Position numbers and translations under genes: made by a program. From the NCBI GenBank assembly GCA_959600835.1, contig CAUGNQ010000050.1:1-15143 (forward strand): a stretch of DNA of 15,143 nucleotides, in the 5' to 3' direction. This stretch comes from an uncultured Collinsella sp. Its GTDB lineage: Bacteria > Actinomycetota > Coriobacteriia > Coriobacteriales > Coriobacteriaceae. Positions 6,081 to 13,030 of this stretch are shown here, in pieces. Under the pieces are notes generated by a model. That model searched no databases and was not told the DNA's origin. It saw nothing but the letters and a program-made list of their open reading frames with translations. The stretch's first letter is position 1. The number at the start of each line of letters is the position of its first letter.

Positions 6081-6566
6081 GTGAAGGTCATCATCTATAC
6101 CGACGGCTCGGCCCGATCAAATCCGGGACGCGGCGGCTACGGCGCCGTGCTCAAATACACCAACCCCGCCGGCAAGACCTTTACCTCCGAGCTTTCGCGC
6201 GGTTACGCCAAGACCACCAACAACCGCATGGAGCTCATGGCCGTTATCGTGGCGCTCGAGGCGCTCAACCGCCCCTGCGAGGTCGAAGTCCATTCCGATT
6301 CGCAGTACGTCGTCAACGCCTTTAACAAGCACTGGATCGACGGCTGGAAAAAGCGCGGATGGAAAACCGCCAACAAGCAGCCCGTCAAGAACCGCGACCT
6401 GTGGGAACGCCTGCTTGCCGCAAAGAGCAAGCACAAAGTGGAGTTCATCTGGGTTAAGGGGCATGCCGGCCACGAGCTCAATGAGCGCTGCGACGAGCTC
6501 GCCACCACCGCGGCCGACGGAGCCAACCTCGATATCGACACCGGCTTTAGCGAGAGCGACCTGTAA
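6081..6566 (+). CDS. rnhA: Ribonuclease HI
   Basis: This enzyme cuts the RNA strand of RNA-DNA hybrids in replication and R-loop removal. The 161 residues match bacterial RNase HI (about 155). The four metal-binding acids are present: Asp8 (YTDGSARSNPG), Glu51 (NNRMELMA), Asp73 (VHSDSQYVVNA) and Asp138 (ERCDELA). The flexible-loop His is in VKGHAGHELNE (His128). The basic protrusion seen in the E. coli enzyme is also present (WIDGWKKRGWKTANKQPVKN, 85-104). I start it at GTG 6081, four nucleotides after AAGGAAG and right at the first beta strand. An in-frame ATG at 6030 would overlap the -10 box and add 17 unconserved residues. It is 99 nt downstream of the LysR gene and separately promoted. 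Confidence 0.95.
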   Translation: MKVIIYTDGSARSNPGRGGYGAVLKYTNPAGKTFTSELSRGYAKTTNNRMELMAVIVALEALNRPCEVEVHSDSQYVVNAFNKHWIDGWKKRGWKTANKQPVKNRDLWERLLAAKSKHKVEFIWVKGHAGHELNERCDELATTAADGANLDIDTGFSESDL

Positions 6567-6591
6567 CGGCGTTTTCGCACGCTATTTCCTG

Positions 6592-6637
6592 CCCCCTCGC
6601 GCTACACTCATCCTGTAAACCGAACGGCACGAGGGGG
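6592..6637 (+). promoter_or_regulatory. -10 element and hairpin that can mask the oxidoreductase ribosome site
   Basis: CCCCCTCG (6592-6599) is a perfect complement of CGAGGGGG (6630-6637), and the right arm contains the Shine-Dalgarno of the gene starting at 6642. TACACT (6603-6608) between the arms looks like a -10 box. Only read-through RNA from rnhA would contain both arms; RNA started after the -10 would have a free ribosome site. Confidence 0.35.
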
Positions 6638-6641
6638 ATAC

Positions 6642-7748
6642 ATGCTGCGTATAGCGACCATCGGCACATCCATGATTACCGACGACTTTATCCAAGTCGT
6701 CAACGCCAATGACCAAGCCGCGTTTGTGGGCACGCTCTCGCGCGATGCAGATCGCGGCGCCGCCTTCACCACTAAGCATGGCGGCGAGCGTAACTTCACC
6801 GCACTTGACGAGCTTGCGTCCGCCGACGACGTCGACGCCGTCTACATCGGCAGCCCCAATGCGCTCCACTACGAGCAGGCGCTCGCCTGTATCGCCGGCG
6901 GCAAGCACGTTATCGTCGAAAAGCCTTTTTGTGCCACCGAGGCGCAGGCGTTCGAGGTCTTTCGCGCAGCCGAGGCGGCGGGCGTCGTAGCCCTCGAGGC
7001 CATGCGCCCGCTCCATGACCCCGCCTTCCACGCCATCGAGGACGCCCTGGGCGAGATTGCGCCCATTCGTCGTGCATCGTTGCGCTTTGGCAAGTATTCT
7101 TCGCGCTACAACGAGGTTCTCGCGGGGCGCGCCACCAATATCTTCGACTGCAATATGGCATCGGGTTCCCTCATGGACATTGGCGTCTACACCGTCGAGC
7201 CCATGGTCGAGATTTTCGGCATGCCCTCCGGCCTTACGAGCATGGCCACCCTGCTCGACCCCACCACGCGACAGCTCACGCACGGCCCCATCGACGGCTG
7301 CGGATCCATCCTCGCCAGTTACGGCGGTGGCCGTATCTCCGTCGAGCTCGCGCACTCCAAAATTACGAATGACCTACTGCCCTCGCAGATCGAAGGCGAG
7401 CGTGGCACTATCCAGATCGACCATCTGTCCACGCCCCGCAACGTCCGCATCGACTATCGCGGCGATGTCGTACGCGGCTCGGCGACCGAGGCACCGCGCG
7501 AACAGGGCGACAACGGCCGCGTGCTCGACCTGCCCAAATCGAGCAACACTATGGAATACGAACTCACAGACTTTATCACCGCCATCGGCGGCATCGATAA
7601 CGTTAAGGAAGAGATTTGGGAGACCCCGGCGGGACGCCACGAGCTTGGCCACTACCGCGATGTCACGCTCGTCTCACTGCGCATCATGGATGCCGTGCGC
7701 CAGCAGGCCGGCATAACCTTCCCGGCTGACGCAGGCAAGCAGGCATAG
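6642..7748 (+). CDS. Gfo/Idh/MocA-family oxidoreductase
   Basis: A 368-residue NAD(P)-dependent dehydrogenase of the family that oxidises or reduces sugars, inositols and related polyols; the substrate is unknown. The Rossmann half opens with RIATIGTSMIT, an IGTS/IT form of the dinucleotide loop. The hallmark EKP is at 93-95 (HVIVEKPFC) and follows DAVYIGSPNALHYEQA. The C-terminal alpha/beta half has GSLMDIGVYTVEPM (Asp179, Tyr183), the usual catalytic-region motif. The ATG at 6642 follows GAGGGGG by 4 nt. The gene is joined to the acylphosphatase gene by a 2-nt gap, so the two are surely co-transcribed. Subfamilies with this N-terminus act on glucose-fructose-like or dihydrodiol-like substrates, but I cannot choose between them. 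Confidence 0.92.
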   Translation: MLRIATIGTSMITDDFIQVVNANDQAAFVGTLSRDADRGAAFTTKHGGERNFTALDELASADDVDAVYIGSPNALHYEQALACIAGGKHVIVEKPFCATEAQAFEVFRAAEAAGVVALEAMRPLHDPAFHAIEDALGEIAPIRRASLRFGKYSSRYNEVLAGRATNIFDCNMASGSLMDIGVYTVEPMVEIFGMPSGLTSMATLLDPTTRQLTHGPIDGCGSILASYGGGRISVELAHSKITNDLLPSQIEGERGTIQIDHLSTPRNVRIDYRGDVVRGSATEAPREQGDNGRVLDLPKSSNTMEYELTDFITAIGGIDNVKEEIWETPAGRHELGHYRDVTLVSLRIMDAVRQQAGITFPADAGKQA

Positions 7749-7750
7749 CG

Positions 7751-8161
7751 ATGGGCTTCTTCGATACGTTCTTCTCCAGCGTCACCGGCGGCAGTCGAGA
7801 GCCTCAAAAACCATCAAACGTCGAGCTCGAGCTGCGCCGCAGGCTTACCGTGCTCGCAAGCGACGAGGCCACTCAAGACACTCCCCTGCGCTATTTCCTG
7901 CGCTGGGCGGGGCAAGTCCAAGGCGTTGGCTTTCGCTTTACCAACACCAACCTCGCGCAGGCACGCGCGCTCACCGGCTGGGTGCGTAACATGGAAGACG
8001 GCTCAGTCGAGATGGAGATACAGGGAGCTCCGGCAAATATCCTATCTCATCTCGAGGCGCTTCATGCCTCCTACGAGCGCATGGGGACGCGTTTTCGCCT
8101 CGTAGACGCCCAGGCCCGAGCCCCACTTGCCAATGAGGACGGTTTCACGCCTCGTTATTAG
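7751..8161 (+). CDS. Acylphosphatase with N-terminal extension
   Basis: Acylphosphatases hydrolyse the carboxyl-phosphate bond of acyl phosphates such as acetyl phosphate and 1,3-bisphosphoglycerate. Residues 46-136 form the domain: signature GQVQGVGFR with catalytic Arg62, then GWVRN with catalytic Asn80. The Arg-to-Asn distance of 18 residues equals that in the well-studied enzymes. Residues 1-45 are an unusual extension beginning MGFFDTFFSSVTGG and then charged; most family members are about 90 residues in total. The start at 7751 is 2 nt after the preceding stop, consistent with translational coupling, and no later in-frame ATG lies before the domain. The stop codon overlaps a Fur-box-like dyad ahead of the next gene. 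Family is certain; the role of the extension is unknown. Confidence 0.9.
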   Translation: MGFFDTFFSSVTGGSREPQKPSNVELELRRRLTVLASDEATQDTPLRYFLRWAGQVQGVGFRFTNTNLAQARALTGWVRNMEDGSVEMEIQGAPANILSHLEALHASYERMGTRFRLVDAQARAPLANEDGFTPRY

Positions 8162-8174
8162 TATTGTGTGCTAA
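8158..8174. promoter_or_regulatory. Fur/PerR-box-like imperfect dyad before the Fur-family gene
   Basis: TTAGTATTGTGTGCTAA is a 17-nt imperfect palindrome with matching TTAGnA and TnCTAA ends. It overlaps the acylphosphatase stop codon and lies just upstream of a TATCAT that could be a -10 for the regulator gene. Fur-family proteins often repress their own promoters at such sites. The match to a consensus box is weak. Confidence 0.3.
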
Positions 8175-8222
8175 ATACGGTATCATTTACCTACGACCGT
8201 TGATAGAAAAGAGGCGAGGCGC

Positions 8223-8603
8223 ATGGCGGTGCAAAGAAGGAATACCAGGCAGCGAAAGCTGGTTCTTGACGCCGTGCGCCAAAGCTATAACCATCCCACC
8301 GCCGACGAAATCTACAACGTCGTGCGCGCGCAAGATGACAAAATCAGCCGCGGCACGGTCTACCGCAACCTCAATCTCTTGGCCGACGCCGGCGAGATTC
8401 TCTCAATCAAGACGCCGGGCGGCAGCCGCTTCGATCGCACGATCGAGCCGCATGCGCATGTCATCTGCACCTCGTGCAGCCGCGTCATCGACGTACCGCT
8501 CCCCTTCGATGCCCAGCTCGACGCCAAGGCGTCCGAGCAAATCGGCTGGCACGTCACGTCGCACTACACCATCTTCGAGGGTCTCTGCCCCAACTGCCGG
8601 TAG
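8223..8603 (+). CDS. Fur-family metalloregulator, PerR-like
   Basis: A 126-residue Fur-family repressor, slightly shorter than usual because the N-terminal helix is reduced. The winged helix covers about residues 8-65 (HPTADEIYNVVRA; SRGTVYRNLNLLADAGEI). Two CxxC pairs (Cys82/85 in CTSC and Cys122/125 in CPNC) make the structural zinc site. The regulatory metal ligands of Bacillus PerR (His37, Asp85, His91, His93, Asp104) align with His24, Asp71, His77, His79 and Asp90. The Asp90 position (RVIDV) favours PerR, since Fur usually has Glu there. That points to peroxide sensing by metal-catalysed histidine oxidation, useful in an anaerobe, but the identity is by residue pattern only. The ATG follows GAGGCGAGGCGC. 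Confidence 0.9.
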   Translation: MAVQRRNTRQRKLVLDAVRQSYNHPTADEIYNVVRAQDDKISRGTVYRNLNLLADAGEILSIKTPGGSRFDRTIEPHAHVICTSCSRVIDVPLPFDAQLDAKASEQIGWHVTSHYTIFEGLCPNCR

Positions 8604-8618
8604 ATGTTTGGGACATGC

Positions 8619-9416
8619 CTACTCAGCAAGTAGACGACGCAGCTCCTCTTCGACCGTGCGCACGTAGCGGACACGGTCATTGACACCGCGCATGCTGGGA
8701 TTGCAGCTCTCCACCAGATAGGGATGGCCCACCACGTTGAGCATGTCGCGATCGTTTTCGTTATCGCCAAACGCCATCATTTCGTTAGGTGAGATCCCCA
8801 GCGCACAACCATAATCGGCAAGCGCGGACCCCTTGCCCGAATCAAAGCCGATAAAGTCGGTCCATTCGGTTCCCGACGTCATCACATCGACCCGGTCGCT
8901 AAAGCGACGCACAAAATACTCCAGCGCCGCCGGCTGCTCCACCTCGGGCGTCTGGAAGGCAATCTTAATGACGTCCTCGTCGATGTCCTCGGGACGGTCG
9001 ACTACCGCCACATCACAATGGACCTCATAACGCAGGTGGTCAACAAACGCATCGTTGCTGCTCATGGTGTAGAGGTGTCCCTCGCACGAAAGGGTCACGT
9101 CGGCATGGGGGTACGCAACCACGGCATTCGCGATATCCATGGCCAGGCCACGCTCCATAGAACGCTTGACCACGGCACGCCCCTCGCTCATGACCAGGGC
9201 TCCGTTTTCGCATACATAGGCGAGTTCATCGGCCACCGGGGCAAACAGGTAGCGCAGGCTCGCATATTGACGGCCACTCGCCGGCATAAACACGATACCG
9301 CGACGATGTAGCTCATCGATAAGCTCAAAGGCCTCGGAACGCGGCTCGCGCTCCCCCGGGTGCAGCAACGTGCCGTCCAAATCGCATGCAATCAGCTTGA
9401 TTCCCTCAAGACCCAT
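8619..9416 (-). CDS. Cof-type HAD-IIB phosphatase
   Basis: A 265-residue cytosolic phosphatase of the Cof/YidA class, which dephosphorylates sugar phosphates and similar small molecules. All four HAD motifs are visible: nucleophile Asp12 and Asp14 (ACDLDGTLL), Ser48 (MPASGRQ), Lys195 (GFDSGKGSAL) and the acid pair Asp218/Asp222 (AFGDNENDRDML). The IIB cap lies between about residues 85 and 185. The stop is 15 nt from the end of the convergent PerR-like gene, with no terminator between. The ATG at 9416 has GGGGGAAG close upstream and GGAGG further away. The cap domain, which sets the substrate, gives no clear hint. Confidence 0.9.
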   Translation of the reverse strand: MGLEGIKLIACDLDGTLLHPGEREPRSEAFELIDELHRRGIVFMPASGRQYASLRYLFAPVADELAYVCENGALVMSEGRAVVKRSMERGLAMDIANAVVAYPHADVTLSCEGHLYTMSSNDAFVDHLRYEVHCDVAVVDRPEDIDEDVIKIAFQTPEVEQPAALEYFVRRFSDRVDVMTSGTEWTDFIGFDSGKGSALADYGCALGISPNEMMAFGDNENDRDMLNVVGHPYLVESCNPSMRGVNDRVRYVRTVEEELRRLLAE

Positions 9417-9444
9417 ATGCTTCCCCCAAAGCCTCCTATCAACA

Positions 9445-9487
9445 GCAAGACGGACCTTGATCGGTCACCCCTCAAAGCCCGTCTTGC
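9445..9487 (-). terminator. Long hairpin downstream of the ureE-like gene
   Basis: GCAAGACGG (9445-9453) and CCGTCTTGC (9479-9487) are perfect complements. After 3 nt on each side the stem resumes with TTGA (9457-9460) and TCAA (9472-9475). It starts 13 nt after the ureE-like stop and lies before the HAD gene. No U-tract follows, so it would be an atypical terminator or an RNA-processing hairpin. Confidence 0.45.
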
Positions 9488-9491
9488 GCAT

Positions 9492-9511
9492 ACGCGCGCT
9501 TAGTCGCGCGT
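9492..9511. repeat. GC-rich hairpin over the ureE-like stop codon
   Basis: ACGCGCG (9492-9498) and CGCGCGT (9505-9511) are perfect complements around a 6-nt loop that holds the TAA stop codon of the ureE-like gene. Together with the next hairpin it makes a double stem-loop at the 3' end of the FKBP-ureE transcript. Confidence 0.45.
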
Positions 9512-10078
9512 CTTTTTAACGATGGTAAAGTCCGGAGCCATGCTCACGACAACATCGGCCGCGCTCGACGCAAAGCGTCGGCCCGCATCGAGCTCGCGCG
9601 AAACGATCGAGATTCGAGCTCCCTCGACGCCGCGAAGCATACGGCCCAAAACCGGCTGCACCGGCGTATACATGCGCACGGTATGCTCGTCCGAGTCGCC
9701 CCGGAAGAGCGGCGCATGCATGTTGCCGATCTCCCAGCACGCATGCGCGAGCGCAATCGGATCCATGCGGTCGACTTCGACCAAATAGACCTCGGCGCTG
9801 CGCAGGCGCACGACAACCACCACGGGCACCATGCCCGAACGGTCAATGGTGAGCACGTCGCCATCGGCAAGACGACCGCCGTCGGCAGTATCCAACCGAA
9901 CATCGATCGTGCGCCCCAGTTCCGTCACGCCCACAAACGCGCATGCATCAGCCTGGTCCCAATCGAGCAGTAGCTCGTCAACTTCAAAGACGCCGCCCAA
10001 CTTCCGGCGAAGCAGGAGTTCATAGGACGGATCGTTGAGATTTCCCAAGCATGTCGTCGAAACCAAGCGTTCAGGCAT
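9500..10078 (-). CDS. UreE-type nickel metallochaperone without urease neighbours
   Basis: UreE delivers Ni(II) to urease through UreG. This 192-residue protein has the UreE N-terminal beta domain (about 1-88, with GRTIDVRLDTADGGRLADGD) and the C-terminal ferredoxin-like domain (about 95-165). DPIALAHACWEIGNMHAPL matches the UreE signature, and His121 in GNMHAPL is the conserved nickel ligand at the dimer interface (His96 in Klebsiella). QPVLGRMLRG and the later acidic stretch also align. There is no His-rich C-terminal tail. No ureABC, ureF, ureG or ureD lies in the window. It starts 3 nt after the stop of the SlyD-like FKBP gene, so the two form an operon. A role in nickel supply to another enzyme, or an unlinked urease, is inference. 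Two hairpins follow the stop. Confidence 0.85.
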   Translation of the reverse strand: MPERLVSTTCLGNLNDPSYELLLRRKLGGVFEVDELLLDWDQADACAFVGVTELGRTIDVRLDTADGGRLADGDVLTIDRSGMVPVVVVVRLRSAEVYLVEVDRMDPIALAHACWEIGNMHAPLFRGDSDEHTVRMYTPVQPVLGRMLRGVEGARISIVSRELDAGRRFASSAADVVVSMAPDFTIVKKTRD

Positions 10079-10081
10079 ACT

Positions 10082-10510
10082 CTAGTCCTCGACCTCGACG
10101 AGCTCGATATCAAAGTTGAGATCCTTGCCGGCGAGCTCGTGGTTGGCGTCGAGCGTCACGACCTCGGGCGTCACGTCGATGACGACGGCGGGGACGGGCA
10201 TGCCGCTCGGCGTGGACAGGAAGAGCTTCATGCCCTTCTCGATCTGCTCGATATTGGGGACCTGCTCAGCCGGGAAGGTCAGGACCATCTCGGGGTTGTG
10301 CTCGCCGTAGGCATCGGCAGCGGGAATGTGCACGGTCTTCTTCTCGCCCACCTGCATGTCGACAACAGCGGCGTCGAAGCCCTTGATCATCTGACCGGCG
10401 CCGCAGGTGAACTCCAGCGGCTCGCCGCGATCGTAAGAGCTATCGAACTGCGTGCCGTCGTCGAGCGTGCCACGATAATGGGTCTTGACCTTCTTGCCCT
10501 GGTTGGACAT
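10082..10510 (-). CDS. SlyD-like FKBP-type peptidyl-prolyl isomerase
   Basis: A 142-residue cytosolic prolyl isomerase and chaperone. The FKBP domain is split as in SlyD: residues 1-68 (VKTHYRGTLDDGTQFDSSYD; GAGQMIKGFDAAVVDMQVGEKK) and 114-142 (VTLDANHELAGKDLNFDIEL). The insert-in-flap chaperone domain lies at about 69-113. DANHELAGKDLNF is the diagnostic end motif of SlyD/FkpB proteins. The His/Cys-rich nickel-binding tail of E. coli SlyD is absent; the protein ends ELVEVED. The ATG at 10510 has GGAGG 5 nt upstream, so I prefer it to the earlier in-frame ATG at 10540. It leads an operon with the UreE-like gene 3 nt downstream. In E. coli, SlyD helps nickel insertion into hydrogenase, which suits that partner. 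Confidence 0.92.
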   Translation of the reverse strand: MSNQGKKVKTHYRGTLDDGTQFDSSYDRGEPLEFTCGAGQMIKGFDAAVVDMQVGEKKTVHIPAADAYGEHNPEMVLTFPAEQVPNIEQIEKGMKLFLSTPSGMPVPAVVIDVTPEVVTLDANHELAGKDLNFDIELVEVED

Positions 10511-10568
10511 GGTAACCTCCGTGATAAGGGCGGCGCACAACGCGGGCCGCCGTGAACATATGGCGCTA

Positions 10569-10589
10569 ACTATACCCTAGTCATACAAT
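10569..10589. promoter_or_regulatory. Divergent -10 elements between the FKBP and dipeptidase genes
   Basis: On the minus strand TATAGT (10569-10574) and on the plus strand TACAAT (10584-10589) are good -10 hexamers facing away from each other, about 59 nt from the FKBP start and 42 nt from the dipeptidase start. Neither has a clear -35, so the promoters are only suggested. Confidence 0.35.
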
Positions 10590-10630
10590 TCAAAGACAGT
10601 TTGCAAAGAAACGCTGCAACCGGAGGAACC

Positions 10631-11644
10631 ATGGCATATCCCGTATTTGACCTACACTGCGACACTGCCGACCGAATCGGCTGGGCCACGCTCGATCTCG
10701 ACCTGCGCTTTACCGCCGGCACCGACGGTTATTTCCCCGGCGACGAAACGCATCCGCAAGATTTCGACCTCATCGAGGGTAACGCCTGTGCCATCTCGCT
10801 CGCAAAGATCGGCAACACGCCGTGGGCACAGTGCTTCGCCACGTTTGTCCCCGACGAGATTCCCACCGCCCACGCCGCGCGCTTCCAGGCGCAGATCATG
10901 GCGCATATGAGCGGCCAGGCAATGCTCAACCACGACCGTATGGTCAACGTGCGCAGCGCCGCAGACATTCGCCCCGCGCTCAAGGACGGCAAGGTCGCTT
11001 GCATCCACACCATCGAAAACGCCACGTTCTTTGCCGAGGACCCCGCGCTGATCGAGGTGCTCAAGAGCCTGGGCGTGCTTATGTCGTCACTCAGCTGGAA
11101 CGCGCAGGGACCGCTCGCGAGCGGCCACGACACCCACGCCGGCCTCACCGCCGCCGGCATCGAGGCGCTTACGCAGATGGAGCACGCCGGCATGGTGCTC
11201 GACGTCTCCCACCTCAACGATGAGTGCTTTGACGAGGTCGCCGCCCGCGCCACGCGTCCCTTCGTCGCCAGCCACTCCAACTCCCGTGCGGTTTGCGGCG
11301 TCAAACGCAACCTTACCGACGACCAGTTCCGCACCATTCGCGACATGGGTGGCATCGTCGGCCTCAACTACTGCAGCGAGTTCCTTTCCAACGACGCAAC
11401 CGACAAGACCGCCGCAGACGTCACCTTCGACCAGCTGGCGGCGCATATCGAGCACTGGCTCGACCTGGGCGGCGAGGACGTCATCGCGCTCGGCGGCGAC
11501 TGGGACGGCGCCACGGTGCCCGCTTTCCTCTCCGATGCCAGCAAGATGCCCGAGTTCCAGAACATGCTTTCCAAGCATTTTGGCAAGACCGTGATGCAAA
11601 AGCTCTGCAGCGACAACGCGCTCGCCTTCTTTGAGCGCAATTAA
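10631..11644 (+). CDS. Membrane dipeptidase family (M19) metallopeptidase
   Basis: This is a zinc dipeptidase of the renal dipeptidase family, which cleaves dipeptides including some with D-residues. The 337 residues form one amidohydrolase barrel. The binuclear zinc ligands are visible: His9 and Asp11 (FDLHCDTAD), bridging Glu129 (IHTIENA), His194 (LDVSHLND) and His215 (VASHSNSRAV), with the catalytic-region Asp in GGDWDG (290/292). There is no signal peptide or membrane segment, so despite the family name it is probably cytosolic. The ATG at 10631 has GGAGG 4 nt upstream. The longer open frame to 10601 lacks a ribosome site. It diverges from the FKBP gene. Likely roles are scavenging of dietary or cell-wall dipeptides. 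Confidence 0.93.
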   Translation: MAYPVFDLHCDTADRIGWATLDLDLRFTAGTDGYFPGDETHPQDFDLIEGNACAISLAKIGNTPWAQCFATFVPDEIPTAHAARFQAQIMAHMSGQAMLNHDRMVNVRSAADIRPALKDGKVACIHTIENATFFAEDPALIEVLKSLGVLMSSLSWNAQGPLASGHDTHAGLTAAGIEALTQMEHAGMVLDVSHLNDECFDEVAARATRPFVASHSNSRAVCGVKRNLTDDQFRTIRDMGGIVGLNYCSEFLSNDATDKTAADVTFDQLAAHIEHWLDLGGEDVIALGGDWDGATVPAFLSDASKMPEFQNMLSKHFGKTVMQKLCSDNALAFFERN

Positions 11645-11660
11645 TTTCGCATCCCTTGAG

Positions 11661-11696
11661 CGGGCCGGCATGCCGAGCGGTCGACATGCCGGCCCG
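11661..11696 (+). terminator. Strong GC hairpin after the dipeptidase gene
   Basis: CGGGCCGGCATG (11661-11672) and CATGCCGGCCCG (11685-11696) are a perfect 12-bp inverted repeat with a 12-nt loop, 16 nt after the dipeptidase stop. No U-run follows, so it may be a U-poor terminator or a processing hairpin between two plus-strand genes. Confidence 0.6.
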
Positions 11697-11718
11697 TCCC
11701 CAATCTGAAGGATCACAT

Positions 11719-12495
11719 TTGACGCAGCAATTTACGATTTCCGTACCCCGACCGGATGGAACGCTCATCCCCGTCGTCGTTACCAAAAAGCGCGTCAAGA
11801 ACTTTAACCTACGCGTCACATCGAGCGGCGAGGTCCACGCCAGCGCACCGCTCGGCGCCAGCCGCGAGCGCATCGAAGCGTTTGTGAAGCGCAACAGCGC
11901 CTGGATTATCAGCCGACTTGCCCAACGTGAGCAACGTCAGGCGACAGCGCGAGAGCCGCTCAGCCCCTCGTCCATCATTGCACTTTGGGGCAAGCCCATC
12001 ACGGTACAGGACGCACTCGATCACAACTTTGCATCGCCCGCACCGCGACCCAAGCAGGCCACCTTCGCAAGTTTTATGGGTACCGACGAATCGGACGAAA
12101 GCCCACAGGCCAAGCGGCGCGCAATCCTCGACGGCCTAACGTCCGACGAGCTCCAAGCCCGCATCGACCAGCTCTACGCGTCCGAGGTCACCGCAGCGCT
12201 ACGCGACATCGTGCACGCGTACGAAATCGCAATGGGCGTCACCGTGGCCCGCGTCTCCGTGCGCAGCATGAAAACGCGTTGGGGCTCCTGCACGCCCAAA
12301 TCCGGCGCCATTCGCATCGCGCGCGAGCTCGCCGCCTACCCCGTCGAATGCCTCGACATGGTTGTCGCCCACGAGCTCGTCCATCTGCTCGAGCCGAGCC
12401 ACAATCAGCGCTTTCACGCCCTGCTCGACACGTACTGTCCCAACAATAGAGCACTGTCTCAGCGGCTCAAGCAGCCACCCCTCAACAAGCTCTAG
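11719..12495 (+). CDS. YgjP-like (M48-type) metallopeptidase domain protein
   Basis: A 258-residue protein of the YgjP/DUF45 family, related to zinc metallopeptidases. The N-terminal half has the VTKKRVKNFNLRV segment (21-33) and ISRLAQREQ. The C-terminal half has RSMKTRWGSC (182-191), the typical RWGSC loop, then HELVH (218-222), an HExxH zinc site, and ESHNQRFHALL... in the form LLEPSHNQRFHALL with the third histidine (His228). The start is TTG at 11719, with AAGGA 6 nt upstream. The frame is open back to an ATG at 11656, but that extension would be the intergenic hairpin and is rejected. It converges on folB with only 6 nt between stops. Substrates of the family are poorly known; one YgjP was reported as a UTP pyrophosphatase. 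Confidence 0.88.
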   Translation: MTQQFTISVPRPDGTLIPVVVTKKRVKNFNLRVTSSGEVHASAPLGASRERIEAFVKRNSAWIISRLAQREQRQATAREPLSPSSIIALWGKPITVQDALDHNFASPAPRPKQATFASFMGTDESDESPQAKRRAILDGLTSDELQARIDQLYASEVTAALRDIVHAYEIAMGVTVARVSVRSMKTRWGSCTPKSGAIRIARELAAYPVECLDMVVAHELVHLLEPSHNQRFHALLDTYCPNNRALSQRLKQPPLNKL

Positions 12496-12501
12496 CGTCG
12501 A

Positions 12502-12987
12502 CTAGCGCACGCGCTCGATCTCGACGCCGCAGCTTGCCAGGGGCAGGCCAACAGGAGCCCACGGCTTATCGAGCTTTATGCGCACACCAAGCAGCGAGGG
12601 ATAACGGCGCAGCAGCATCTGGGCTGTCCCCTCGGCTGCCGCCTCGATGAGCTTAAACGTATGCTCGCGCAGATAGCCATCGACATCGTGGCACACCGAG
12701 CCGTAGTCAATCGAGGCGTCCAGGTTATCGTGCTCCCCCGCCGCGCGCAGGTCGGCATAGAGCACCAGAGAAACGATGAACTTCTGACCCAGCGCGTTCT
12801 CCTCGGGATACACGCCATGGTTGGCAAAAACCTCCAGGCCGTCAATGACAATACGATCGGCATGGCGCAAGTCGTCATAGCTCACGTGGGGCACCGCCGT
12901 TGCGGTGGATATTTCGCCCCTTCCACGGCGGGCGAGCTCGGCGCCTTCAGTCTTGGTTGCACTCTCGGGCAGCTTCTTGTTACTCAT
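12502..12987 (-). CDS. folB: Dihydroneopterin aldolase with N-terminal extension
   Basis: FolB cleaves 7,8-dihydroneopterin to 6-hydroxymethyl-7,8-dihydropterin and glycolaldehyde in folate synthesis. Residues 43-161 form the tunnelling fold. Catalytic residues known from S. aureus (Glu22, Tyr54, Lys100) align with Glu63 (NHGVYPEEN), Tyr95 (SIDYGSV) and Lys141 (LDKPWAPVG). FKLIEAAAEG is also typical. The first 42 residues are an extra, polar, probably disordered stretch (MSNKKLPESATKTEGAELAR then GRGE); most FolB proteins are about 120 residues. The ATG at 12987 has AAGGAG 11 nt upstream, and no better start precedes the domain. It lies 43 nt after the HD gene and shares its direction with folE, so a folate operon is likely. 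folP and folK are not in the window. Confidence 0.93.
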   Translation of the reverse strand: MSNKKLPESATKTEGAELARRGRGEISTATAVPHVSYDDLRHADRIVIDGLEVFANHGVYPEENALGQKFIVSLVLYADLRAAGEHDNLDASIDYGSVCHDVDGYLREHTFKLIEAAAEGTAQMLLRRYPSLLGVRIKLDKPWAPVGLPLASCGVEIERVR

Positions 12988-13030
12988 CGCGATCGTCTCC
13001 TTCGTTTAGAACCCCGACCGCGCAAACTAA

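Noticed and set aside
11656..11718. ATG start for the YgjP-like gene at 11656
   Set aside because: The extra 21 codons are the intergenic 12-bp hairpin; the TTG at 11719 has AAGGA at good spacing and starts at the conserved region.
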